IMG/VR virus record: IMGVR_UViG_3300035092_000015
Coordinates: 16,876 to 80,875 of that record
Strand: one strand, 5' to 3'
Length of the DNA: 64,000 nt
DNA from: a virus
Shown: positions 23,893 to 31,104 of the stretch, in pieces
How the letters are laid out: the number at the start of each line of letters is the position of its first letter
How positions within the stretch are numbered: position 1 is the first letter of the stretch
Notes under the pieces: model-generated
Database searches by the model: none
What the model was told of the DNA's origin: nothing
Seen by the model: the letters and a program-made list of their open reading frames with translations, nothing else
Program-made: the position numbers and the translations under genes

Positions 23893-25331
23893 GCCGACGT
23901 ACACCCACCCCAGACATCGACCGCATCTGGACCACCACCTGGACCACACACCTGTGGCACCAACAATGGCTCGCCCATTTATACACCCAAACCCGAGCCA
24001 ACCCCAACCACCCAGGACACGACCACCTCGACCACTACCACCAAGCCGCCCAGCAATACGCCGACAACCCCACCCCGTGGTTGATCGAACAAGGGCACCA
24101 AGAACAGATCACCCGACACGACCTCCAAGCCGCCCTCGACATCTACAACCAGCACGCCGGACACGACACCGCCCACCTCGGACTCACCAGCCACGACATC
24201 ACCGACCCCACCACCCAGATCCAGATCCGAGACAGCGCCAACCACATCCTGCGGCAGATCACCGAACTCGCCCACCTGCTCGGACAGCAAGCCCAAACCT
24301 GGCGCCTGCAACCGCTGCTCGCCCGCACCCACGGCCAACCCGCCCAGACCACAAGCTACGGACACCGGATCGCCGCCACCATCACCCCGCTGCTGGCGGC
24401 CGGGGCCCGGCTCGAGGCCGCGATCCAGAACTACGACTTCCGCCCCCCGCACGGTGCGGTCGGCACCTCTGCTGACCTGAACCGCGTCCTGCACGGGTGG
24501 GCCGGGCACGGGAACGGCCCGACGACGGCCTCGGAGGGGTCTCCGAGCGCCTCGGAGCCCCCAGCGGGTATTTCGGGCCCCCCAGGAGCTTCGGAGGCCG
24601 CCGGAAAGGCTTCCGAAGCCGTCGACCTGTACGGCGTTTTGATCGCCAAAGCGGCCGGGTTCCAGTTCGTGATGCCCACCACCCGTCAGATCTACCACCG
24701 GTCCTACGACCTGCCGATCGCCTCGGCGATGGTGGAGATCGCGGCGGTCGCGCAGACCTGGGCCACCGACCGGCGGCTGGAGGCGATGCTCGGGTTGGGC
24801 AACGAGGCCCGCGACCCGGGGCAGGTCGGTTCGTCTGCGATGGCGCATAAGACCAACCCGGTCCTGTGCGAACGGATCTGCAGCCTGACGTCGGTTACTC
24901 GGAGTCACTACACCGGGTTGGCGGAGATCGCCGGGCAGGGGTGGCTCGAGGGGGATGTGTCGACCTCTGCAGCCCGGCGGTTGTTGCTGCCGCAACTGTT
25001 CTCGAATGTCTCGGCGATCTTGATCAACTGGCGCGACGCCGCCCTGCGGTGGGAGCCGGATTGTAAGCAGCTGTCCCGTGAGTTGGAGTTACACAACCAG
25101 GAGGTGTCGACGGGGGCGTTGCTGCACTACCTGGTCGAGTCGGGGGTGCCACGGTCGGAGGCCCACCGGCGGCTGCGTGGGGGGGTGTTGGGGCTGCTGG
25201 CCGATGCGGATGGCGAGGAGCATGATCGGTTACTGGCTGTGATGGTGGATGCGTCTCGGATCCCGGTGCAGGCGTTGGTCGAGGTCGATGTGATTGTGGC
25301 GGCGACGGCATCGCTCGGCCCGTCCAGTTGA
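23889..25331 (+). CDS. purB: Adenylosuccinate lyase-like (PurB)
   Basis: A 480-residue fumarase/aspartase-superfamily lyase. GLTSHDITD (98-106), ARTHGQPAQTT (145-155, with the His of the THG motif at 148), HGAVGTSADL (188-197) and the signature GSSAMAHKTNP (314-324; the catalytic Ser loop) are in PurB order. PurB normally reads S-A-M-P-x-K-R-N-P; here Ala319 and Thr322 replace the Pro and Arg, possibly tuning the enzyme to the phage substrate. A 38-residue Ala/Ser/Gly/Pro insert (about 208-245) follows HGAVGT. It should release fumarate from the PurZ product to give dZMP. ATGA overlap with the preceding gene. Confidence 0.85.
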   Translation: MSRRTPTPDIDRIWTTTWTTHLWHQQWLAHLYTQTRANPNHPGHDHLDHYHQAAQQYADNPTPWLIEQGHQEQITRHDLQAALDIYNQHAGHDTAHLGLTSHDITDPTTQIQIRDSANHILRQITELAHLLGQQAQTWRLQPLLARTHGQPAQTTSYGHRIAATITPLLAAGARLEAAIQNYDFRPPHGAVGTSADLNRVLHGWAGHGNGPTTASEGSPSASEPPAGISGPPGASEAAGKASEAVDLYGVLIAKAAGFQFVMPTTRQIYHRSYDLPIASAMVEIAAVAQTWATDRRLEAMLGLGNEARDPGQVGSSAMAHKTNPVLCERICSLTSVTRSHYTGLAEIAGQGWLEGDVSTSAARRLLLPQLFSNVSAILINWRDAALRWEPDCKQLSRELELHNQEVSTGALLHYLVESGVPRSEAHRRLRGGVLGLLADADGEEHDRLLAVMVDASRIPVQALVEVDVIVAATASLGPSS

Positions 25332-25391
25332 CACCCGGGGTGGCACGGTGGTTTCCTGGCGGGCGGGATGAGCGAGAGCTAAGCTGGATCT

Positions 25392-25574
25392 ATGGCAGCC
25401 GATGTCTCCGCCCGAGTCCGGATCGTCAAAGTCTTCAACCTCGAAGAACAACTCCGCGACCAGGTCCAAACCCTGCGCGACCAGGTCCAAACCATGCAGG
25501 GGCAAATCCAGACCCTGCAGGGCCAGGTCCAGAACCTGAACCAACGAGTCACCGCACTGGAGAACGCACCTTGA
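25392..25574 (+). CDS. Short coiled-coil protein with 7-residue repeats
   Basis: A 60-residue protein whose residues 16-55 are four to five tandem heptads of the form L-R-D-Q-V-Q-T / M-Q-G-Q-I-Q-T / L-Q-G-Q-V-Q-N, ideal for a parallel coiled coil. The DNA repeats every 21 bases (25460-25545). Probably an oligomerising accessory or fibre-like peptide. No ribosome site is obvious; a TAAGCT 7 bases before the ATG could be a leaderless -10, but I see no -35. Confidence 0.6.
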   Translation: MAADVSARVRIVKVFNLEEQLRDQVQTLRDQVQTMQGQIQTLQGQVQNLNQRVTALENAP

Positions 25575-25587
25575 GAGGACGGCATCT

Positions 25588-26130
25588 GTGGTAAGCGACG
25601 GATACTGGCTGGCCGCCCCCGGCCACGACTGGCGGCGGGTCAAGCTCGAGGACTACCTGACCGCAGCCGGCAACGCCGGACTGTACCGTACCGTCACCGA
25701 CCGGCCTCCCGAGGCGTTCACCGACATCGCCTCCGGGATCCGAGGAACCACGTCCGACCCGAACGCGGACCCGCAGGAGATCCCCCGGTTGCACGTGCAA
25801 GGCCGGACGTTGAACGAGCAACAACTAGCTGCCTTGCGCACTGCGTGGGGCCAGGTCGGCGCTGTGCTCGCACAGGTCCGTGCCGACACCATCGCGGCGA
25901 TGCGGGTTGTTGCCGAAGCAATGGGCGCCGCTGTCGATGAGGCTCAGAAGGTCCGGGAGGCTGCGACGATCAGGAACCAACCCTGCACGGCCGCACCCGA
26001 CGATGTGCTCCGCCGTGTGTGCTACGTCTGGACGACCCACGAACATCCCGACCTGCCCGGGGTTCAGGTCGAGACCTGTATGCGGTGCGGGGAGCCCAAC
26101 TGGGAGGCTCTAGCTAAACTCCTCCAATAA
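25588..26130 (+). CDS. Hypothetical protein with C-terminal CxxC
   Basis: A 180-residue protein; GTG 25588 after GAGAGGA. The N-terminal YWLAAPGHDWRRVKLEDYL is followed by a long helix (QLAALRTAWGQVGAVLAQV) and a C-terminal region with CYVWTTHEHPDLPG and CMRCGEPNWEA, suggesting one zinc ribbon. No recognised family. Confidence 0.6.
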   Translation: MVSDGYWLAAPGHDWRRVKLEDYLTAAGNAGLYRTVTDRPPEAFTDIASGIRGTTSDPNADPQEIPRLHVQGRTLNEQQLAALRTAWGQVGAVLAQVRADTIAAMRVVAEAMGAAVDEAQKVREAATIRNQPCTAAPDDVLRRVCYVWTTHEHPDLPGVQVETCMRCGEPNWEALAKLLQ

Positions 26131-26134
26131 CACC

Positions 26135-26163
26135 TTGTGTCACACTGGATGTCACGCTAAGAT
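26135..26163 (+). promoter_or_regulatory. Leaderless promoter with GTGTCAC motif
   Basis: -35 TTGTGT (26135-26140), 17-base spacer, -10 TAAGAT (26158-26163); the start point falls on the GTG at 26170. The stretch TGTGTCACACTGGATGTCA is shared base for base with the leftward promoter at 10215-10243, implying co-regulation. Confidence 0.65.
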
Positions 26164-26169
26164 GGTGGT

Positions 26170-26805
26170 GTGAATCTATCGACCCGCACCGCCACCGCCA
26201 CCCTGGCCGCCCTGACCACACTCACCCTCACCGCTGGATGTGACACCGACTTCTGGGGCAACCCACAACCCGGCCCCAGCGACGAAGGCACCAGCTGCCC
26301 CGTAGGAGAAGGACCCGTGGCCCCACCCCTGCCATTCGACCCCGCCGCCCAGCAGAAACCCGACGGCGTCACCCCCGGCAACAGCTGGATCGTGTTCGAA
26401 CTCGAGGTCAGGGCGTTGGGCGGCGACGGGGACCGCGACTACTGCGTCCCGTTCGCCGGGCACGTCTACGCCCGGTCCGGCGAAGCCGACACCGTCACCC
26501 TCGACGGTGCCGGGCTGCCCGGCGGGCCGCACGACTTCATCGGGACCACCCCCTGGACCGGGCGGTACCTCGCCCTGCAGTACAACCCCACCGAGCAGCG
26601 GTTCGCCGGAACACCCCCCGCCTATGAGGTCCACCTCGACGCGACCTACCTGGCCGATCGGGACGCCCACAACCCCCCACCTGCAGCCCTGCGGTGTGCG
26701 ATCCGACTGCGCGGGGCGACCGTCGCGCAGGACCTGTCGGTGATCGCGAAAGGCAGCAACGTCCGATGCGAGCTGCGCAGCAACGACTACTGGATCCACG
26801 CATGA
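26170..26805 (+). CDS. Secreted lipoprotein
   Basis: A 211-residue protein from a probably leaderless GTG. A signal peptide (basic start, hydrophobic 8-20) ends in lipobox LTAGC (20-24), so C24 should be lipidated and the protein anchored outside the membrane. The mature part is beta-rich with four Cys that may form disulfides. An early-expressed phage lipoprotein with its own promoter suggests superinfection exclusion or surface alteration in a lysogen; this is inference. Confidence 0.75.
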   Translation: MNLSTRTATATLAALTTLTLTAGCDTDFWGNPQPGPSDEGTSCPVGEGPVAPPLPFDPAAQQKPDGVTPGNSWIVFELEVRALGGDGDRDYCVPFAGHVYARSGEADTVTLDGAGLPGGPHDFIGTTPWTGRYLALQYNPTEQRFAGTPPAYEVHLDATYLADRDAHNPPPAALRCAIRLRGATVAQDLSVIAKGSNVRCELRSNDYWIHA

Positions 26806-26888
26806 AGATCTCGATCCTGTTGGTCGCTCTGGCGGCGGCGTTCTGCGTGGTCATGGCGGTCGGGTTCCTGGCCGGGTACATCCGATGA
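26802..26888 (+). CDS. Tiny membrane peptide (28 aa)
   Basis: ATG 26802 overlaps the lipoprotein stop (ATGA) and the peptide's stop overlaps the next ATG. It is one hydrophobic helix (ISILLVALAAAFCVVMAVGF). Coupling at both ends supports it as a gene. Confidence 0.5.
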   Translation: MKISILLVALAAAFCVVMAVGFLAGYIR

Positions 26889-27247
26889 ACCGGGTACTGT
26901 ACGGCGACGCCCAGGGCCGGTGGGCGCAATTGATCTGGCCGGATGGGCTGGTGTCCCCTCCGGCGCTGGCGATGCACCAGCCGCTGGTCGGGCCGGCCGG
27001 GTTGATCCACCTCGGGCATCCGTGTGAGGTGGTGGGCCAGATCTGCGCCCGGCACGGCGGGAATAAACGCCCGGTCCAGCAGGCGATCGCCGGGCTGCTC
27101 GGGGTGACGCAGCAGCAAGTGTCGCGGTATGCCCTGGGGCAGTCGTTGCCGCCGCCCGTTGTCCTGCCGGTGGTCGTCCGGATGTGGTTCGATCCGCAGC
27201 TGGTCGAAGACGTGATAGCCGGGATCGAGGAGGTCGACGGTGGGTGA
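26885..27247 (+). CDS. HTH (XRE-like) DNA-binding protein
   Basis: A 120-residue protein. VQQAIAGLLGVTQQQVSRYA (about 63-82), flanked by GNKRP before and LPPPVVLPVVVRMW after, has the spacing of an XRE-type helix-turn-helix. It lies just upstream of DUF6221 and two DUF397 genes; in streptomycetes XRE regulators are often paired with DUF397 proteins. ATGA overlap with the membrane peptide. Confidence 0.6.
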   Translation: MNRVLYGDAQGRWAQLIWPDGLVSPPALAMHQPLVGPAGLIHLGHPCEVVGQICARHGGNKRPVQQAIAGLLGVTQQQVSRYALGQSLPPPVVLPVVVRMWFDPQLVEDVIAGIEEVDGG

Positions 27248-27605
27248 TCTTCACGGCGAGATCCGGGTTCGGGTCGAGGCCCGGCAGCAACGGGCCCGAG
27301 AAGTTGCCCCGACCTGGGGGAAAAGCGTCCGCAATGGCGGGGTCGGTACGACCTTCACCCACCAGGCTGGGCAGTGGGAGGCGGCCGAGGCGACGAAGGT
27401 GTTCGTCTATCATGAGAACCCGACCGTCGTCCTGCGCAACTGCGCCGAAGACCTGCGGATCCTGGACGAGCACCGTCCGTGCGCCTGCGACTTGGCCCGG
27501 GAGGTTCCGCACTGTGTCACCCACCGCTGCCCGGCCAGACGGCCGCACACCGCGCTGTCGTCGCTCGCCCGTCGCTACGGAATTGAGGAGAACGATCATG
27601 ACTGA
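27240..27605 (+). CDS. DUF6221 family protein
   Basis: A 121-residue protein. The segment NPTVVLRNCAEDLRILDEHR, then Cys residues and a LSSLARRYG end, matches the DUF6221 family found in actinobacteria and their phages. Function of the family is unknown. Overlaps both neighbours by 8 bases. Confidence 0.65.
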   Translation: MGDLHGEIRVRVEARQQRAREVAPTWGKSVRNGGVGTTFTHQAGQWEAAEATKVFVYHENPTVVLRNCAEDLRILDEHRPCACDLAREVPHCVTHRCPARRPHTALSSLARRYGIEENDHD

Positions 27606-27801
27606 CGAACTCACCTGGTTTAAGAGCACCTACTCTGCCGACAGCGCCGCCTGCGTCGAGGTCGCCCGCACCGACACCGAGGTGTGGCTGCGGGACTCGA
27701 AACACCCCACCGGGCCCGTGCTGCGGCTCGACCCGGACGTGTGGCGCCGGTTCGTCCAAGACGTGAGCGCGGGAGCGTTCGACATTGGGACGAAGCCGTG
27801 A
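27598..27801 (+). CDS. DUF397 family protein (first copy)
   Basis: A 67-residue protein; ATG 27598 after GAGGAG. LTWFKSTYSADSAACVEVAR, WLRDSKHPTGPVL and WRRFVQDV are the DUF397 signature. DUF397 proteins accompany XRE regulators in streptomycetes and influence development or resistance; some pairs behave like regulator/antiregulator sets. Overlaps the second DUF397 gene (GTGA). Confidence 0.85.
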   Translation: MTDELTWFKSTYSADSAACVEVARTDTEVWLRDSKHPTGPVLRLDPDVWRRFVQDVSAGAFDIGTKP

Positions 27802-27977
27802 GCGGCGAAGCCCAGGACATCCCCTGGACCAGCCCGTGCGACACCGGTACCTGCATCCAGACCCGCACCGTCGGCGGCCAGGTCGAGATCCGCGACTCCG
27901 AAAACCCAAACGCTACGCTGCTCGTACCGGCGCAGGCGTGGGAGCGGTTTCTCGCCGCTGTCGTAGCAGACCGTTGA
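27798..27977 (+). CDS. DUF397 family protein (second copy)
   Basis: A 59-residue divergent copy: IPWTSPCDTGTCIQTR, VEIRDSENPNATLLVPAQAW and a short C-terminal helix. It lacks the WFKSxYS start of the first copy but keeps the V-x-I-R-D-S and W-x-x-F positions. Tandem DUF397 genes suggest duplication or a two-partner complex. Confidence 0.75.
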   Translation: MSGEAQDIPWTSPCDTGTCIQTRTVGGQVEIRDSENPNATLLVPAQAWERFLAAVVADR

Positions 27978-28354
27978 TGGCTGGCGAACGCCCTTACCAG
28001 GACGGGCTGGTCGTGGTCAACTCGGACGGGACCGACACCGGCGGGCCGTTGCAGTTCCTGGCCGACGCACTGCTCGCGAACGGGGTCGACCGGCAGGCTG
28101 CCGCCCTGATCATCTCCACCATGGCCGACACCCTCGAGGTCGAGCGGAAAGCCGCTGACATGAACGCCTGGCGGCAAGGACGGGCCACAGCCACCGAACT
28201 GGTCCGCAAAGTCGACCAATCCCACCAGCTGTACACCGTGCGTTGGCAAGAAGCCTGGGACGCGCACGAGATCATGCAAGCCGTGCGGTGGCGCGGCGTG
28301 GCGGAGGGTCTGCAGATCGCACTGTCGATCCTGGCCGGACCGGAGGACCAGTAA
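27977..28354 (+). CDS. Hypothetical helical protein (125 aa)
   Basis: TGATG overlap with DUF397. Mostly helical, with a long charged segment (STMADTLEVERKAADMNAWR) likely to pair as a coiled coil. No motif recognised. Confidence 0.6.
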   Translation: MAGERPYQDGLVVVNSDGTDTGGPLQFLADALLANGVDRQAAALIISTMADTLEVERKAADMNAWRQGRATATELVRKVDQSHQLYTVRWQEAWDAHEIMQAVRWRGVAEGLQIALSILAGPEDQ

Positions 28355-28884
28355 TGGCTGGCTGGTGGGACCACTTGCTGCACACCCCGATGCGTGACCT
28401 GGCGTGGTATGACTGGATCGCCGCGATCGCGGCGATCCTGATGTCCGTCGCGGGCATGATCGGTGGGGCGACGGCCGTCCGATGGGGGCTGCAGCGGTGG
28501 CGCCCGGGGCCCACCCCGGAGCAGCTGATCGCCGCGATCAAAGCCAACTACGCCGGCCAGTGGGTCGCTGTGCACGGCGGGAAGGTCATCGGGCACAGCC
28601 AATACAACACCCGGGTCCTGCCTGACGCTGTTGGTCGTGCCGGGACGACTATCGCCTACGTCTGCCGCCCGGAGGAGATCCCCAAGTGGGCAGCCAGGTT
28701 CGACCGGGAAGGACGGATCGGACCGAACGACGAGCACGAAACCCGCGAAGAGGCCGAACGTTGGGCGCAGTCCTGGGTTCGGTCGCGCGGCCCGGCGACG
28801 TTGATGCAACGGGTGGACGACCCGATGCACCTGTGCGGGGTGTGGGTCGAGGTCGGACCGATCGAGGTGGGGCGGGATGCTTGA
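28354..28884 (+). CDS. Membrane-anchored hypothetical protein
   Basis: A 176-residue protein. WIAAIAAILMSVAGMIGGAT (about 21-40) is a single membrane span; the soluble part (AGQWVAVHGGKVIGHSQ, then a helical EHETREEAERWAQSWV stretch) looks like a small alpha/beta domain. Unknown function. Confidence 0.6.
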   Translation: MAGWWDHLLHTPMRDLAWYDWIAAIAAILMSVAGMIGGATAVRWGLQRWRPGPTPEQLIAAIKANYAGQWVAVHGGKVIGHSQYNTRVLPDAVGRAGTTIAYVCRPEEIPKWAARFDREGRIGPNDEHETREEAERWAQSWVRSRGPATLMQRVDDPMHLCGVWVEVGPIEVGRDA

Positions 28885-29044
28885 CCGTTGGTACGGGGTC
28901 AGCTGCGATGGGTGCGGCGCAACTCAGGAGATTCTGCCTTCTGGTCGTGCGGCTCGAGCAGCGGCGAAGAGGAGAGGCTGGCGGCGGATCCTGGGCCGAG
29001 ACCTGTGCCCGCGATGTCTGGCGAAGGAAGCTGAAGATGCCTGA
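28877..29044 (+). CDS. Small zinc-ribbon protein (55 aa)
   Basis: ATG 28877 inside the end of the previous gene. VSCDGCGA (8-15) and LCPRCLA (43-49) are two CxxC knuckles separated by a basic helix, the treble-clef/zinc-ribbon pattern. It fills an otherwise empty 150-base space, overlapping both neighbours by 8 bases. Confidence 0.65.
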   Translation: MLDRWYGVSCDGCGATQEILPSGRAARAAAKRRGWRRILGRDLCPRCLAKEAEDA

Positions 29045-29246
29045 CGGGGGGCAGGAGGAGCAGGAGGGTGGGGCTATGGTCCTGACGTTCCGCGACGAGG
29101 CAGGCCGGGAATGGCTCGCCGCCGCCCTGGTTGGCCCGCTGTACCGGTATGAGGGCGCCGACCCGGTCCCGGTCGAAACCATCCCGGTCTCGTTGTTGAA
29201 AGACCGCCCGTTCACCCTGTGCCGGATCACGGTGGTCGACCAGTGA
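29037..29246 (+). CDS. Small hypothetical protein (69 aa)
   Basis: ATG 29037 after AAGGAAG; ATG 29076 is an alternative with a stronger purine run. The core is beta-rich (MVLTFRDEAGREWLAAALVG, then PVSLLKDRPFTLCRITVV). It overlaps the next start (TGATG). No family recognised. Confidence 0.5.
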   Translation: MPDGGQEEQEGGAMVLTFRDEAGREWLAAALVGPLYRYEGADPVPVETIPVSLLKDRPFTLCRITVVDQ

Positions 29247-29656
29247 TGGACGGACGCGGGACCGGGCTGTGGAGCCGCGACAACGACACCTACCGGATGT
29301 TGTCCTACGTCGCCAACCGCAGGAAAGGCTGGAGCCTCCAACCCGGCCAATGGTACTACCGCTGGCCTGGCAAGGCAGTCGCTGCCGCACTCCCGAACCT
29401 GCCCTACGGGCGGGCGTCGGCGAAACCCCACACCGACCGGACGGTTGCGCACATCTCACATCTGGTCCTGCTGGGGTGGCGCGGTGGGCAGCTGCTCGGG
29501 ACGATGGCGGTGTGGCTGTGCGGCTCCACCACCACCCAGTTCGTCCTCGAGCAGGATCTACAGTCCCGTCCGTGTCCGATGTGCTTCCTGCGCCGGGATG
29601 GGCTCGGGATCCTGATCCAGAACAGCATCGTCGTGATCGGAGGCCGCAGTGGCTGA
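29246..29656 (+). CDS. Hypothetical protein with CxxC (136 aa)
   Basis: ATG 29246 at a TGATG junction. Contains SWYYRW-like aromatic motifs (GQWYYRWPGKAV), a hydrophobic VAHISHLVLLGWRG and SRPCPMCFLRR near residue 112, a single zinc knuckle. Unknown function. Confidence 0.55.
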   Translation: MDGRGTGLWSRDNDTYRMLSYVANRRKGWSLQPGQWYYRWPGKAVAAALPNLPYGRASAKPHTDRTVAHISHLVLLGWRGGQLLGTMAVWLCGSTTTQFVLEQDLQSRPCPMCFLRRDGLGILIQNSIVVIGGRSG

Positions 29657-29870
29657 ACCGCGACACCGTTGCCCCGGGCTGTGCGGCAACACCGTCCCGA
29701 ACCATCTGCTGGCCTGCGGGCCGTGCTGGTGGCGCCTGCCGGCGCAGCTAAAACGGACGGTCGGGCGGGCCTACCACCGCCGGGAACACGACCCGACCGG
29801 GCACCAGCAGGCGGTCGCGGCAGCGGCGGCGTGGTACCGACAGCAGAAAGAGGGGCAAGCGAATGGCTGA
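29649..29870 (+). CDS. Zinc-ribbon protein (73 aa)
   Basis: GTG 29649. RCPGLCGNTV (7-16) and LACGPCWWRLP (21-31) are two Cys pairs, followed by a basic helix. This pattern is common in small actinophage proteins. Probably nucleic-acid or protein binding. Confidence 0.65.
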   Translation: MAEPRHRCPGLCGNTVPNHLLACGPCWWRLPAQLKRTVGRAYHRREHDPTGHQQAVAAAAAWYRQQKEGQANG

Positions 29871-30420
29871 GGTCGATCTGGAGAAGGTCGAGGGCCGTCG
29901 GGCGCGGGCAGCTGCCTGGATGAACGGGCAGGACCCGCCGGAGGGTGCGGGGGAACGCGCGGCATGGCTGGTCGTGACGGGTGATGTTCCGGCGTTGATC
30001 GCCGAACTGGAGCAGATCCGACGTGACATGGCCGACCTGCGGGTCGAGCGAGATCAATACTGGAGCCGGTTCAACAGTTCCCAGGACTCGAACAGGACCC
30101 TTGCGACTATGGCGCGGGAGGAGCGTGACCGGGCTAACGAGGCTGCCCGGTTGAGCGCTGAGGCCCGCGACCTGCGAACAGAGATCGCCGAGATGGAGGA
30201 GGTGATCCAGGACCTGCGGCAGGATCTGCAGCGGCACAGCGACGCCCGGATTGTCGAGACCCGCGCCCGGTGCCGGGCCGAGCAGGTTCAGTTCACCCAC
30301 TCCATGTTCGCCTACCCCCACCTGTTCCTGTGGCATGCCCTGTTCGACGGGACCCCGCTGTGCCGGTGTTGGCACAGCCGCGAGATGAGGGAGCACGCCC
30401 GTGCACTGGATGTGGAGTGA
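29863..30420 (+). CDS. Coiled-coil protein (185 aa)
   Basis: Residues about 45-135 are one long charged coiled coil (PALIAELEQIRRDMADLRVE, and a LSAEARDLRTEIAEMEEVI stretch). The C-terminus carries CRCWH. Likely oligomeric; function unknown. Confidence 0.6.
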   Translation: MAEVDLEKVEGRRARAAAWMNGQDPPEGAGERAAWLVVTGDVPALIAELEQIRRDMADLRVERDQYWSRFNSSQDSNRTLATMAREERDRANEAARLSAEARDLRTEIAEMEEVIQDLRQDLQRHSDARIVETRARCRAEQVQFTHSMFAYPHLFLWHALFDGTPLCRCWHSREMREHARALDVE

Positions 30421-30601
30421 CTTCGTCCCGAACGTCCTGGCCAACATCGCCGGGACCGGGACCGTCGCCCTGGCCGTCGCCGGGTTGATCAAACTCGACA
30501 CCGTCCGGGCCAGACGTCGCGCCGCCCAGGCCCGCGCCGAGCGCGCCGCATCGAACCTGTCCCCCGCTCCGTCCGCCACACCCGAAGGAGACAACCAGTG
30601 A
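30401..30601 (+). CDS. Small membrane protein (66 aa)
   Basis: GTG 30401 (ATG 30410 is an alternative) overlapping the coiled-coil gene. One membrane span (NVLANIAGTGTVALAVAGLI) is followed by a basic helix and a Pro/Ser tail. Its stop overlaps the next GTG. Confidence 0.5.
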   Translation: MHWMWSDFVPNVLANIAGTGTVALAVAGLIKLDTVRARRRAAQARAERAASNLSPAPSATPEGDNQ

Positions 30602-31104
30602 CCCAGCCCGACGACCGGCTGTACCAAGACCTGCGGCAGGCGTTGAACCGCAACAGCGCCGAGAACGGCAGCAACACCCCCGACTTCATCCTGGCCGAAT
30701 ACCTGCAGTCTTGCCTGCGGGCGTTCGACCACGCTGTGCGGACCCGGGCGTCCGCGACCCAGTTGAGCCCGCTGGACCCGAACCCCGGGTCGACCCTGTT
30801 CGCGCGTTTCGACCCTGTCGAGCAGCCACTGGCTGTCCTCCCGGGGATCCAGACGCTGCTCGAGCAGCACGTCAAAGCTGTGGAGGAGTTGCTGCGGACG
30901 GCGGCGTGTGCGGTGTGCGGCGACCCTGCGGTCATGCTGATGCAGACCAAGCCGGCGCGGATCGGGTTCCGCCGGGATGCGACGGACGACCTGGCGTTGA
31001 GGATCACGGAGGAGGTCCGGCCGTTGTGCGCCGCCCACTCAGACACACCGATCCAGACGCCGGACGTCCCGTCTGACCCGTACCTGTGGGAGTCCGGGAC
31101 ATGA
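30598..31104 (+). CDS. Hypothetical protein with CxxC (168 aa)
   Basis: GTG 30598. Mostly helical, with ACAVCGDPAVML near residue 103 and CAAHSD near residue 142 as possible zinc ligands. It ends the tightly overlapping early run; its stop overlaps the next start (ATGA). Confidence 0.6.
   Translation: MTQPDDRLYQDLRQALNRNSAENGSNTPDFILAEYLQSCLRAFDHAVRTRASATQLSPLDPNPGSTLFARFDPVEQPLAVLPGIQTLLEQHVKAVEELLRTAACAVCGDPAVMLMQTKPARIGFRRDATDDLALRITEEVRPLCAAHSDTPIQTPDVPSDPYLWESGT

Noticed and set aside
23621-24475. 284-codon frame overlapping purB
   Set aside because: Pro/Thr/Arg-rich shadow; purB in another frame has full motifs.
25328-25356. TTGACA at the end of purB as a -35 for the coiled-coil gene
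   Set aside because: No -10 at 16-19 bases downstream; the TAAGCT near the ATG is too far away.
16884-25574. DatZ-type HD phosphohydrolase or DNA polymerase in the nucleotide region
   Set aside because: No HD-x-D series and no family A/B/C polymerase motifs in any open frame; they may lie outside the window.
29404-31038. Leftward open frame of 544 codons opposite the early genes
   Set aside because: Antisense shadow of high-GC genes; no ribosome site, composition is Arg/Pro/Val rich, and the rightward genes have motifs and overlaps.
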